The notes beneath the pieces are model-generated. The model worked only from the letters and a program-made list of their open reading frames with translations, made no database searches and was not told where the DNA came from. Shown one piece after another: positions 54,701 through 64,000 of a DNA stretch of 64,000 bases. The DNA comes from Theristus sp. LFF4_11 (taxonomy: Eukaryota; Nematoda; Chromadorea; Monhysterida; Xyalidae): contig JASANC010004845.1 in assembly GCA_030248135.1 (NCBI GenBank), forward strand, positions 1-64,000, in the 5' to 3' direction. Position 1 is the first letter of the stretch. Each line of letters begins with the position of its first letter. The position numbers and the translations under genes were made by a program.

Positions 54701-57700
54701 AGAATATTATCTAAAAATGCGGGAGACGCATATAAAAGGAGGAATATGGCTTTGTGTAAGTAGTGAGAGACTTGGCTCGACAACTCTTTTCAAGTCTCTG
54801 ATGTGGTACACACGGATACAAGTACATAAAAGCCATATTTTTGCGCCGTTTATTCACTATTTCGGTTGCACATGTACTTTGTAGACAATTAAAACTTCAA
54901 CATTTGCGGTATTTCGGGCATTTAGCGACCACTAAAACCACTAAAATAACGATCAGACTTCAGATCGCTGATACTGGTTTGCCCAGAACAAAGTGTATCG
55001 CAGAGGCATTAGGGAACGCCAGGTCTCCTTTTGTGGCAAAGGCAACGACTCACGGGACAGACAGTTTTGCCACTTGAGTTTGGTAAAAAGGCTGAAAATC
55101 AACGGAAGACAACACCTTTTTGTCACTGGTGCTGGTGTGTACACAGCGATGCGTACGTTAGCAACGATAAAACCACATGAAACAATGTTTTGCAGTCTCT
55201 GATTTTTCTGTTTTTGCACAGAATTTACAGATTGTTGATTTACAGAAGTTCTGCACAGAATTTGCACAGAATTTCGCACATGATGTGATTTCGAACTAAA
55301 CTGGAAAGGACAGTGAAAAGTAATTTTAAAACTGTTTTACACTTTTCAGTAAAACAAACGCGGCGCAAAAATATAGCTTTTATGTACTTGTATCCGTGTG
55401 TACCACATCAGAGACTTGAAAAGAGTTGTCGAGCCAAGTCTCTCACTACTTACACAAAGCCATATTCCTCCTTTTATATGCGTCTCCCGCATTTTTAGAT
55501 AATTTTTTTTTTTTTTTTTTTTTTTTTTTGTTTTTCGAAGGTCTCTCTTTTCACACTGACATAGTGACGGTAAAAAAAACCAGTTTTTATATTTTGCCAT
55601 AGAAACCGTTTCATTTCCCATGCCAATCGGACGCAAACAGACGCGAATCATGCTAGCCGAACAATCTTATGCAACCATTTTTCCAACCAGGAAGAGACGA
55701 ACACGGGACAATCAACGAACTACGACGTTGAGCTGTTGCACGAACGCATGGCGCACATCAATCTGACGCACAGCGGACTGCTGCCGAACAGCTGCACCGA
55801 CCCGGAGCAGCACTTTGTCAACACGGCCGCGCATTCCAACTACAGGTGTGTGCTGCCAGGCCAGTTCATGCTGACGTACGTCAACCGCACGTGGCATACA
55901 ACATCACGAGACCTGACGTGCCGTACATACACACATCTTGACGGTAGTGTGCACAGGACCTGACGTCACGTGACGTGACGTGCCGTATGCGCATACGTCA
56001 GTCAGTATGGACGGGCGTTCAGCCGTAACAGGTGCGACGGACGGTGTTGGGTGGAATATGGCTGGTTCCGTACAAGCTCGCTTTCCACGAGCAAACAAAC
56101 TTGAATGATGAACTGTAGCAGCAGCGTTGGGTTATTTCACAGTTGAAAGTTTCAACAATTCAGCGGATTTTCGTTTCAACTCCTATGCAGGACGGTCAGT
56201 CTGTGTTGGTGCACGCCGAACGCCAAAATGCAGGACGTGTCACGCTGGCCGCCGACATGCGCGGTGCGTTCAGCTTCTGTTCTGTTCTGTTTCATTCACC
56301 GCTCGTGGCCTGCGTGGTAGCGTGTTAGACTCTTGTGTCTGTGCGTTCGGGGGATCGAGCCCCGCTGAGACTGAATGACAGAGAAAACGCGACAGGCTCC
56401 CAACTCGAAGGGCGTTCTGTACGCATTTCTGGGTTAGCCATGGCTAAAAAACATCGCCTAAAATCACCGTTCGTTCGCTCGTTCGCACACCGCAGCAAGC
56501 AGCACAGCCGCAAAAGTGCAATACAGTCGGAAGTGTACATCTGCGATCTGATAATTGATTGGCTGATCTTTCGAGTGGCGCTCATCATCGCTAACTGATT
56601 GGTTCAACCAGTTCAGCTCCATGCAGCCCACCATAACTTGCCACTTCGATATTCACGTTACCCGTTTTGGAAACAACGTAATATCGTGCCGAGACCAAAC
56701 ACAGCACAGCCGAACTGTAAATTATAGGCAATCAGCTGATTGGTTGATGATTACGTAATGCTTGCTTATCGTGTACAGGCATCGCCGTGAGAGGCGGAGT
56801 CTGTTCTGCTCAGAAAGCATGCATCACGTGCATCACCAGCCAATCAGCTGATTACCTATAATTTAGAGGTTTGACTGTAGATGCCGAATTAAGTCGGCAC
56901 CCAGACCTAGTTCTGGCATTTCGTTTCATTTCCATTTCATTTCCATTTCATTTCATTTCATTTCATTTCATTCGTTGTGCCACCGCAGACATTCCGCGTC
57001 AGTCCGGCGTCCGTCAACAGTCGTCCGTCCGCCTGTTTGACGTCGTTCCTATTGGGCGGCCGCAACGTGATGCTGGAAGTGTCGGCGACGCTACGCAAAC
57101 AAGTGCACCTGATTCAGGCGAACTTCAACAATAAACTGATCAGTCACATGCTGACGTGTCACGCCGGCGTCATATTCATACACGCGTTCACGTTCGGACA
57201 ATGTGCGTTTCACGTGTGTACAGTCGTAGCTCTATAACATATCCAACTAGCTGATTGGTTGGTTGATGCATGCATTCTGTGCATGCATTGCCGTGGAGGC
57301 GGAGTGCTTGGTTTGCACCGGCATGCATGCGCGTCACTTGCAATTGCGATCACCAATAACAAATCAGCCAGTTGGATATCACATGTTCATCGAGTTCGAC
57401 TATATCAATTTTTTCAAGTTCTGCGACTGAATTCGTGTGCAGACGTGGAAACTCGGATCACTTTCCAATTTTGAATACCCGCGTCATGCATGAAACTGTT
57501 TACCTATCTATGCGCGCATTGAGTTGCAGGACCAAAATAAAAGATCATACTTCTAAGCGTTCACAAAACTTTCTGAAACTGTTGCCACCTTGATTTCGCC
57601 TCTGCACACAGCGGCCGCCGACGACCCGCCGGCGATCTCCGACTGTCCGGGCGGCCGAGTGTTCGACTATCGAATGCAGCATTTCGGCCAGCTGATGCAC

Positions 57701-59741
57701 GAGACGCTGCTGCAGCCGGCCGATGCGACTGCGACGACGGAGACGACGGCGACTCTGGTGAACGCACGACAGCGCACGCTCGCTGCGTTGGACAGACTGA
57801 CCGGCCACTGGCCGATGGTGTTCAGCGAGACGGTCGTGTTCAATTTGATACAGGTATCATGGGGCTGGTTCGCGTTGACGTGCGCGTATACGGTGTTTTA
57901 GCAGGTCTCGCGTTTTGCAGATTCTATGGCGACGTGCCTTTGACGTGCGTATGCATGCGTCAATGTGCGCTAGCCTTAAAAACGACATACTAATGCTGAC
58001 CGGCATACGGATGAAACCGGGCGAAACGGCAGCGGCGATTACAAAATCGCGTTCTGCATAATGTCTCATTATAATGCACGCGCCGGTTTTCGTCTGACCA
58101 CACTCCACACGGCACAAGAATCAACTCTGTGTTTATCTCTCGGTTGATCACAATGAAAAAAAACTGCTCGCAGATGTTTCTGCATGCATATCCACTTTCG
58201 ATGTTAGATCAAAACTCGTGCATTGGAATTGCATGGCGTTTGCAGCGTTTCGAGCCGCTGGTATCGATCGTGAAAAAGGCAGAGCTGACCGATGCGGACG
58301 TGGACGTGTGTCGTAACGTGGTGCTGCAGTTGATCACGGCGCAGTCGCAGAAGCACCCGCTCTGCAGTGCGGGAAACTCGTGCGCAAAACTGAAAGGCGT
58401 CCGAAATCGGTCGGTTGTAGTCGTAAAAGCGGCATTCTTGCGACAGTGTTTAGTGACGCGTGAGGCAGGCGTGACTGTGTTGAAACATAGCTACGCGGTT
58501 ACCAAATCTGCTTCATGAATGACTCTTCAACTGCGACATGACTTCTAATAAAGTCCTTGTCATAATAACACAGTAATAATGATGCACAAACGAGTTACGA
58601 GCGAAATCACGCACTCGAAACGGGAGCGCACCTAACAGTGGCGTCGTGTGTGTTCATTGGTGCACGTGCAACATTAAGGCCCGTTTACACCTGGACCAGA
58701 CGTATGCAGACGTACGTCGACGCACGTCAGGTATGAACGGCGGTATGCAATAAGACGGCACCTAAAGTGACGTGACGTGACGAACTGTATGCGCATACGT
58801 GAGGTACACATAAACGGGCCTTTATTGCGTCACAGGAGAGTGCATTGTCTCCGACTGCAGAAATGTCACCAGCGTTTTGCCGTTATTTCAGAGACGATCA
58901 GTATCGGCTGGCGTTCACCGAACTAGAAGCGTACCTGCGCAACTACAGCGGCCGCTCGCCGCAGCACCACAGCGTTCTCAACTGTCTACTGAACTGCCTC
59001 GGCATGGACAAGGAGAAGTTCGTTGCACAGAGCGAGCTGCTCGCGAGCGTGGTCGATTCGGAGTGCGTTCAGCATGAGTTGCTTGATCGGTCGCATGTTT
59101 GAGGATATTTTTTATGTTGATGTGGTTCTTCGGCAGTTCTGCCTGGTGTCCGTCGCACTGAGGAGCCAGGAGGCACCGCGGTATGCGTCTACCTGGCGAA
59201 ACCGCAAACAGCCAAATTTTCTATGTTGACACGTTTGGTTTTGTCGTCATTTCCCAGCAGCACGAAGAAACCGCTGGCCAGCACCGGTCAAAAGCGTAAA
59301 AGCAGCAAAGTGCACGAGCAAATCGCAGGCGCTGTCAACTCGGCGAAGAGCATCCGCCTGAAGCCGAATGGTAGTGGACTGCAGATTCTTTTCTCTTCGC
59401 TTGCACGCTTATTAAGGCCAGTGCACACTGACTTATGCTGACGGCACGTCTCTAGGAACGGCGCCAATAACACGAGACGTGACGTTACGTCGATACGTTA
59501 ATGTGAACGGGCCTTAACAAATGATACAATCCGCTCACAATTCGAAAAAAAGTGCAGCCACTCAGCAAGTTGCGTACAAAGTGGATGACGGTTTTTGTGT
59601 TTTCAGAGACGATCAGTGTGCGTCAGTTGTTCCTCGACAAATACAACGAACGATGGGCGAACTGGACGGACTTCCACGGGCGCGCAAACGCCACGTCGAA
59701 TCCAGTGGAGCTCTACGCGTTTTTGAATAATGAACAGAGCG

Positions 59742-59775
<34 letters not shown>

Positions 59776-59779
59776 GTGA
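48703..59779 (+). CDS. INTS13: Integrator complex subunit 13 (Asunder)
   Basis: A subunit of the nuclear Integrator complex, which processes snRNA and enhancer RNA 3' ends; Asunder also acts in mitotic dynein localisation. Fourteen exons: 48703-48801, 49231-49399, 49645-49739, 50135-50254, 50583-50810, 51498-51668, 55691-55845, 56191-56263, 56989-57202, 57612-57853, 58246-58409, 58892-59062, 59258-59370 and 59607-59779, giving 728 residues (human 706) in consistent phase. Diagnostic stretches are KTVIVLDHSPHF, TKSLWTCCVEAALEYAR, IRFVLSDFVGRHVINAW, QHFDLASTTVTGIPMK, TNYDVELLHERMAH, SVNSRPSACLTSFLL, KLISHMLTCHAG, CPGGRVFDYRMQHFG and DDQYRLAFTELEAYLR. The protein ends in 11 Gln from a CAA repeat. 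Intron 6 (4 kb) holds a satellite array. The exon 2 donor is the weakest site. Confidence 0.95.
49505..49564 (+). mobile_element. CR1-like 3' end fragment
   Basis: ATATGCCTGACACTTGCATT and GTCGAATGAAATCAATCAA match, on the plus strand, the 3' end seen at 21403. It lies in INTS13 intron 2. Confidence 0.5.
49924..50122. mobile_element. MITE-A copy
   Basis: GTGCAGTTGAACTCTAAACT to ATTCAGTTCGACTGTA, ending 12 bp before the INTS13 exon at 50135. Confidence 0.75.
50310..50495. mobile_element. MITE-A copy, diverged
   Basis: GATACAGCCATATTCGTATG to ACAAATAGACTGTATTC with the AGCTGATTGGTTGGTGATCA arm intact; INTS13 intron 4, about 55 bp after the exon end at 50254. Confidence 0.6.
50861..50995. mobile_element. 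MITE-A copy, left arm deleted
   Basis: TACAGTCCAACTCTAAACTA joins directly to the GGACAGACTCCGCC loop; the right arm is complete. It starts 50 bp after the INTS13 exon end at 50810. Confidence 0.65.
51084..51252. mobile_element. MITE-A copy (ACATATC subtype)
   Basis: TACAGTCTAGCTCTAAACAT to GTTCTTGAGTTCGACTGTA in INTS13 intron 5. Confidence 0.65.
51305..51480 (+). mobile_element. tRNA-derived SINE
   Basis: GTGGCCTGGTCTTAGCGCAT, TACGTTCGAGAAATCGAGC, GTGTGTAGGCACTTAATGAC and a tail ending GGCTAAAAAACATATCGCC. It ends 17 bp before the INTS13 exon at 51498. Confidence 0.75.
51678..51827. mobile_element. MITE-A copy
   Basis: GTGCAGTCGGAACTCGTAAT to AATTTACAGGTCGAATGCA, starting 9 bp after the INTS13 exon end at 51668. 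Confidence 0.65.
52738..53095. repeat. Two diverged tandem units of about 177 bp
   Basis: GTGTTCGCCCTTTCAATTTTT begins at 52738 and again at 52915. Both continue with ACACTTTC, CAGT and GAACAAAA, then a GGTAATT step. They lead into the 149-bp array and share its GGGTAATT motif. Confidence 0.6.
53146..54630. repeat. Satellite array, period about 149 bp, about ten units
   Basis: AATTCAATGCGCTGATCACG recurs at about 53146, 53295, 53444, 53600, 53749, 53898, 54046, 54195, 54343 and 54482. Spacings are 149, 149, 156, 149, 149, 148, 149, 148 and 139. Each unit also has GAGCAACTCTAGATGCTGAA and TTTCGGGCGAATCGGCCGTG. Units diverge toward the right end. The array is in INTS13 intron 6. Confidence 0.93.
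54706..55504. mobile_element. Element with 145-bp inverted repeats carrying TATA boxes
   Basis: The left arm 54706-54850 and right arm 55361-55504 are near-perfect inverses. Each arm has GCATATAAAAGGAGG close to its outer edge, pointing inward, then AATATGGCTTTGTG and GAGAGACTTGGCTCGACAAC. The centre is about 510 bp and has no long frame. A run of about 27 T follows the right arm. It directly adjoins the satellite array. Confidence 0.75.
55880..56020. mobile_element. MITE-D copy
   Basis: Palindromic ACGTGACGTG sequence (CGAGACCTGACGTGCCGTAC; GCGCATACGTCAGTCAGTAT), starting 35 bp after the INTS13 exon end at 55845. Confidence 0.55.
56297..56462 (+). mobile_element. tRNA-derived SINE
   Basis: GTGGCCTGCGTGGTAGCGTG, GCGTTCGGGGGATCGAGCCC and a tail ending GGCTAAAAAACATCGCC; INTS13 intron 8. 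It lacks the CGAAGGGTGTATAGGCACT segment. Confidence 0.75.
56707..56878. mobile_element. MITE-A copy
   Basis: CACAGCCGAACTGTAAATT to AATTTAGAGGTTTGACTGTA, INTS13 intron 8. Confidence 0.75.
56928..56975 (+). repeat. (TTTCA)n pentanucleotide repeat before an acceptor
   Basis: TTTCATTTCC/TTTCATTTCA repeats form the pyrimidine-rich tract ahead of CACCGCAG and the INTS13 exon at 56989. Confidence 0.7.
57218..57405. mobile_element. MITE-A copy (ACATATC subtype)
   Basis: TACAGTCGTAGCTCTATAAC to CATCGAGTTCGACTATA, starting 15 bp after the INTS13 exon end at 57202. Confidence 0.75.
57412..57550. mobile_element. MITE-E copy
   Basis: AAGTTCTGCGACTGAATTCG to GCGCATTGAGTTGCAGGACC and AAAATAAAAGATCAT, next to the preceding MITE-A. 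Confidence 0.55.
58426..58530. mobile_element. MITE-C copy
   Basis: GCGGCATTCTTGCGACAGTG to AAATCTGCTTCATGAATG, starting 17 bp after the INTS13 exon end at 58409. Confidence 0.6.
58677..58828. mobile_element. MITE-D copy, well preserved
   Basis: TAAGGCCCGTTTACACCTGG to ACATAAACGGGCCTTTA, with GTGACGTGACGTGACG inside; INTS13 intron 11. Confidence 0.75.
59413..59515. mobile_element. MITE-D copy
   Basis: TTAAGGCCAGTGCACACTGA to AATGTGAACGGGCCTTAA; INTS13 intron 13. Confidence 0.7.
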
Positions 59780-59847
59780 TTGGTGTGAACGATCGGTGGA
59801 TACAGTACTGTGCGGCCAAAATTTACTGTACTTTCACAGCTTTTTTC

Positions 59848-59853
59848 TTTATT
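59848..59853 (-). terminator. Possible RPAP3 polyadenylation signal
   Basis: AATAAA on the minus strand, about 120 bp past the RPAP3-like stop at 59975 and 70 bp from the INTS13 stop. The two 3' UTRs probably overlap if it is used. Confidence 0.4.
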
Positions 59854-59974
59854 CACTCAATTTGCAGACCTTGTTTGTGCCAAAATGTGATAAATCAATT
59901 GCGTGATCGTTTGTTTCGGCGTCGGTGACTTTTGTGTTTCACAATCGCGCCAAACGGCCTCGTGGTCAGCATCG

Positions 59975-62252
59975 TCATTTGCTCACGGCGTCCAAAACTG
60001 AAATTCTAGATACTGATTGTTGGCTTATTGAATGCAGCAGTGTGACCTGCCTCATGATGACGCAGCTCAAATTATCACCGTACGGTTGAAAGTTGAAAAG
60101 GAAACTTTTTTATCATGGGAACACCATCCACAAACCGCAACAGCATGCTTTTTGCACCCGACAGATTAGATTCTAACAACTGTACCTTTCAACTCGTCAC
60201 TCTTCAGGAACATACGAGCGGTCTCGTAGCGGGCGACCTTGTTCAGCGCTTGAAACTGCCGCTTCACTTCTTCGTTTGTCAGTAGTGTTTCGTCGGTTTG
60301 CAGGGCACGCGTCAGATCGGCCAACATTTCGGCGTCCAAGTTTTCGCCAAACACTTTCGTCATTTGTTTTGTTGGAATGGCCTGAATAACGATCGAACTT
60401 CGTAATCAGATCAGATAACTTCTTCATTGAAACCAGTGATTGGTCGCACCAATGATCAGCAGCCAATCAGCGTGCTCTCCTCCATTGCATGAATTGCCAT
60501 GGTAAACAGACGCTGGAGAACAGCAGCAGTTGCAAGTTTGCAATAGCAAGATGAAGAAAATCAAAACAACCATGAAATATCGCAGCAGGTCCATTGGTGT
60601 GCCGGTGTTTCGTAGTGCTGTCCAATCAGCGTACAGCTGGTAGGCGTTGCGTGCAACTGGCTGGGTCGGCGGAGAAAGTCTGGTTGGCGACTGTGATGAT
60701 GGCTATAGGAAAACAAACTGCAAATGTCCAGTGATTCGAGAGACACGTTGCGAGTGTTCGCGAAAAAAAACGAACGCACAGAAGTTTGACACACCGAGAT
60801 TACATTGGACTGCAGATTATTGATTTCTTCCACTGGGATTCGAGTTAACGGTGCTGAGCACTGAGCAGCTTCGCCAGTCGGGTGGAGTTTTTCGGCCGAC
60901 TGAAAGCGCAACTTTGTGGTACTGCATAACTCGGACGTAAAGTACGTTTGTTAAAACCTGTCACATGGTTCGCAGAATACAGAGCACGTGAAACTTTGGA
61001 TTACCGTACGAACGAATGTATCGGGTTACGTTGACTGAACGCCCCATTGGTTGCTGGAAATTATTTTGTTGCAACTCCGATACCGCTTTTTCTTCTTTCG
61101 CGAGCTCTGTACTCCACGACAAAAAGTGACAGCTTTAACCAACCATACCATACTGACAAGGTGCTTACTTTATCGATCGACTGGTCATCGAAATGCGCGA
61201 CTGAAGTTTCGGTGATTTTCATCCGCCGCAGCAATTCTGCACCGCCACGTTCGTCGGCCGTTGAGCAAGTGGGGTGAATTTCATAATCGCCGCCACTGAA
61301 TTGTATCTGTGATCATTGAAGCAAGTCAAATTTTGGTTACTCTGGAAAAAAATTAATTGAAAAAACAACAACAACAACAACACGAAACCCGATGTTTCGT
61401 GACGGCAGTCAAGCCAGCGCGCGCATCCGCGTTCATTGGCTCGAACAATAGCACCGTTTTATAGTCGGTCTCCGCTTCGTCCAGTCTGCAAATGGCCGGT
61501 TTCGTTGAGAAAGAAACACCATCGATATTTTTAATATCACTCGGAAACGTTCACTATTCGTTTCGTTAATCAAATTTAATCGTTCCATTGTTTCTTGCCT
61601 ACTCATGGTGTCTTACACTTCTCTGGTATTATGCCGTGCACTGTAGAATAAAACTGACGGACTGACTGACCACTTTTTTCGTCCCACAGAGACACTCAGA
61701 AAACATAAAAAACTGAATTTGAAAAAAATTACCTCTCGAGCTGGACAAGCGCCGTCGCTCGCCGGTAGTACGCCTTGACGCAGGTGACGTCCAATCGTAT
61801 GGCAGCACTGCAGTCCTCAATCGTTTCGGAGAATCTAGGAAGCAGCAAATGGTCGTTCAGCGGTGCTTCTACATGAAACGGTGATGATAAAGTCCTAAGA
61901 AGACAGTGTACTCTGTTGTGCACAGTGAACAAACACACAGGCAAACATTCAATGACACGCGCGTTGCTGTAACGTACGTGGGAAGCCTGTGCGAATGAAT
62001 AGAGAGCAACGCCTTCAGCCGCACATCACCACGCAAACCTGTGCATCTTCAAGAACGCCATGGCTCGATTCGAGTACAACAGCGGATTGTCGTGTTGCAC
62101 AGCGAGTGCCTGCGTGTAGCAGTGAATCGCACGCTGATAGTCGCCGCCGCGGAATGCCGTGTTGCCTTGCGCTCGCAGCTGATCACCGTCCACCGGTTGA
62201 CACATTATAGGCGCTTTTTGAGCCGGCTTTTTATTGTGGTCAATGATGTCGA
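59975..62252 (-). CDS. RPAP3/SPAG1-like TPR co-chaperone, 5' end not found
   Basis: An R2TP/HSP90 co-chaperone type protein that helps assemble RNA polymerase II and other complexes. Minus-strand exons: 62039-62252, 61733-61834, 61389-61485, 61169-61306, 60804-60899, 60571-60702, 60186-60381 and 59975-59997, about 332 residues in consistent phase. The N-terminal part has TPR repeats (LRAQGNTAFRGGDYQRAIHC, NPLLYSNRAMAFLKMHRFSE, RLDVTCVKAYYRRATALVQL). The C-terminal part matches the RPAP3_C domain (YQLYADWTALRNTGTPMDLL, then TKVFGENLDAEMLADL and YETARMFL). The region ahead of the TPRs must come from an exon upstream that I could not place; a frame reading WPPVGINDDAEVDSAF near 62290-62360 is a possibility. 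RPAP3 versus SPAG1 cannot be decided from this part. It is convergent with INTS13, with stops 196 bp apart. Confidence 0.82.
60950..61145. mobile_element. MITE-B copy
   Basis: GTTTGTTAAAACCTGTCACA to AAAAAGTGACAGCTTTAACC in the RPAP3-like intron 60900-61168; ends 23 bp from the exon edge at 61169. Confidence 0.7.
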
Positions 62253-62530
62253 CTAATTAATTGATTGAGTCTCAAATCAGGTACAGTTTGGTAGGTATTT
62301 TTTGTGAAAAGGCTGAATCAACTTCGGCATCATCATTAATACCAACGGGAGGCCACGAGTGGGAGGTTTATTCGAAACACAGTCATGATTTATACAATTT
62401 ATACAGATTACAGAGAACTGAATCTATAATACTAAGATATTTGGATTAGAAAACAGCAAAAGGTTTAAATAATAACAAACAGGAAACTAAAAGCCGACTG
62501 ACAAAATCCGCTCGAACATGCTGCAAAACG

Positions 62531-62856
62531 AATTCATCACGCAAAACAAAACGCAGAAGAACGAACAGAATAAATAACGATCAATATAACAACGCTCTGC
62601 AACGAGAAAATCGAATTTCGAAGCTGGAACAACACACCATCTCAAAATCCAACCGGCAACGCCTCGAACATGCACTGATCATGTAAACAAACAAATTCAT
62701 CACGCAAAACAAAACGCGGAAGAACGAACAGAATTAATAATGATCAATATAACAACGCTTTGCAACGAGAAAATCGAATTTCGAAACTGAAAGAACACAC
62801 GATCTCAAAATCCGACCGGCAACGCCTCGAACATGTACTTCTGATAATAATGTGCA
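62531..62856. repeat. 163-bp tandem duplication at the SMYD-like 3' end
   Basis: AATTCATCACGCAAAACAAA occurs at 62531 and 62694, and CGGCAACGCCTCGAACATG at about 62654 and 62817. The second copy includes the stop and last codons of the SMYD-like gene, so the first is a duplicate of its coding end plus 3' UTR. Confidence 0.8.
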
Positions 62857-63718
62857 TCGAGCAACTGTGTCGTCCACTCGACGGCGCCCTGCACGACGCC
62901 GAAGTACTGCACGAAGATGGCGATCAAGCGTCGCAGCAGTTCGGCGACACGTTTGCCGTGTTTCTCGCTGTAGTTCGCCAGCAGCACGCGTAGCGCCGTG
63001 CAGAGATACTCGATCGTGAAGTGACGCGCGTCGCCGTACAGGTTGCCGGCCATGGTCACCATGTGCTCGGACGTGTCCAGCGCTTCCTGCAAATATGCGC
63101 GGGCGGTCTCAATGTTTGTGCCACTGCACGATGGTTTCGTCGTTTTTTTGGACTATTCGTCTTGAAACGGCTCACCAGAACGTCTGCCTCATTCCGCCTG
63201 CATTTGCAGCCGAGAAAAAAGCGAATTTACTTGAGCGCAGCAATTGTATCCATGGTACTTACTGACGTCGAATACTTACAACAATCAGCGAACACTTTCA
63301 CCTGAACATCGCGCACGCAATACGCGTAGTAGTTCACGTAGCCGTGCAGTGTCTTCAGCGAGTGAATATTCGGCACCGTGTTCATCTGTTCCTCTTTGCA
63401 GCCAACCGATTGCAGTAGCTGGAACGGAAGAACACAAAAGAAGCAATTTCGGAGCAAAAAGAAACTAGAAAGGAAGCCGCACAAAAAAACTAGTACCTTA
63501 AGCGCCCGTTCGGGCGATTTCTCCTCCTCCGTGATCATATCGGGCAGCACATCGACGCGTTCCTTTGTGTACGTTTGCGCCTTGAGACACTTGCTGCAGA
63601 GGATCTTTCGCTTTGCGGCGTTCAAATAAGCCTTCGCGTTGCACTTCTGACAGTGGTAGGACAGCACGTTCAGCTCCGTGTTCTCATACACTTTCAAGGT
63701 GCACGCTTTGCAGTCGCA
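62805..63718 (-). CDS. SMYD-type SET/MYND protein, C-terminal part
   Basis: C-terminal 206 codons of a SET- and MYND-domain protein, a likely lysine methyltransferase; the SET and MYND parts lie beyond the window. Minus-strand exons: 63497-63718, 63302-63418 and 62805-63086, in phase. The first begins with the post-SET cysteine cluster CDCKAC, followed by further Cys pairs (CQKC, CSKC), which is more zinc-like cysteines than the minimal post-SET. The next two exons are helical (HGYVNYYAYC; GDARHFTIEYLCTALRVLLA), like the TPR-like C-terminal domain of SMYD proteins. The protein ends EALPVGF. An open frame runs upstream of 63718 but the acceptor TTATTGCAG marks the exon edge. Confidence 0.72.
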
Positions 63719-63877
63719 CTGCAATAATAGAATCGCTTTTATGGATCTCTGCGGATTCGCTTTTGCGGATTTCATGCCGTTCATTCTATCGAAGTTTCCT
63801 GCTTCTCGCGAAAAAAAATGTTTTGAAGTTTCCCACTTATCACAGTTCACAAGTGTATGCATGTGTGCTGGAGTACA

Positions 63878-63978
63878 AACGGGACATTCACGAAGCTGTA
63901 TTCAGTGTACGCGTAGCGTTCACGTCAAATCATAGCTATGCGTCACTAAATACTGTTTTATGAATGCCGCTTTAACAA
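63878..63978. mobile_element. MITE-C copy
   Basis: GGGACATTCACGAAGCTGTA to AATACTGTTTTATGAATGCCGC; SMYD-like intron. Confidence 0.65.
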
Positions 63979-64000
63979 GCTGAAACGACTGCGCCAACCT

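Overview
This is a stretch of an intron-rich, transposon-rich animal genome; no prokaryotic gene organisation is present. Introns start GT and end AG, reading frames join across them, and the gene families are metazoan. A patched-related (PTR) transporter, an astacin fused to a thrombospondin repeat, and C-type lectin and PAN modules fit an ecdysozoan, perhaps a nematode. The species cannot be fixed from the sequence, so that assignment is inference.

Layout from left to right. 127-2758 (+): 3' part of a rhodopsin-like GPCR. 4979-8169 (+): two calmodulin-like genes in tandem. 9826-11659 (+): a third, complete calmodulin-like gene. 13774-16787 (-): a NOL8-like nucleolar protein. 18460-32581 (+): tyrosyl-DNA phosphodiesterase 1 (Tdp1) with an N-terminal PBZ zinc finger. 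Its 9.4-kb third intron holds a whole patched-related gene on the opposite strand (20999-26923). 33199-35684 (+): RAB28. 36177-46717 (+): an 18-exon mosaic secreted protein. 48703-59779 (+): INTS13/Asunder of the Integrator complex. 59975-62252 (-): RPAP3/SPAG1-like co-chaperone, convergent with INTS13. 62805-63718 (-): C-terminal part of a SMYD-type protein that continues past the window. The exon models were built by hand from GT/AG sites, phase and family similarity. Almost every model closes in frame, which is the main support for them.

Most of the remaining sequence is repeats. The commonest is a TA-flanked palindromic MITE (here MITE-A, about 25 copies) that lies in introns, very often within about 70 bp of a splice site. 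There are at least five further MITE families, a hAT element with a perfect 8-bp target duplication, foldback elements built of short direct repeats, a tRNA-derived SINE family (one copy carrying a hexanucleotide expansion), fragments of a CR1-like retroelement, and a 149-bp satellite array inside an INTS13 intron.

The item I judge most novel is the mosaic gene. It joins a signal peptide, two small Cys repeats, an astacin domain that has lost most zinc-site residues, a TSP1 repeat, a C-type lectin domain, two PAN/Apple domains and three more C-type lectin domains. The second is the positional link between MITE-A and splice sites.
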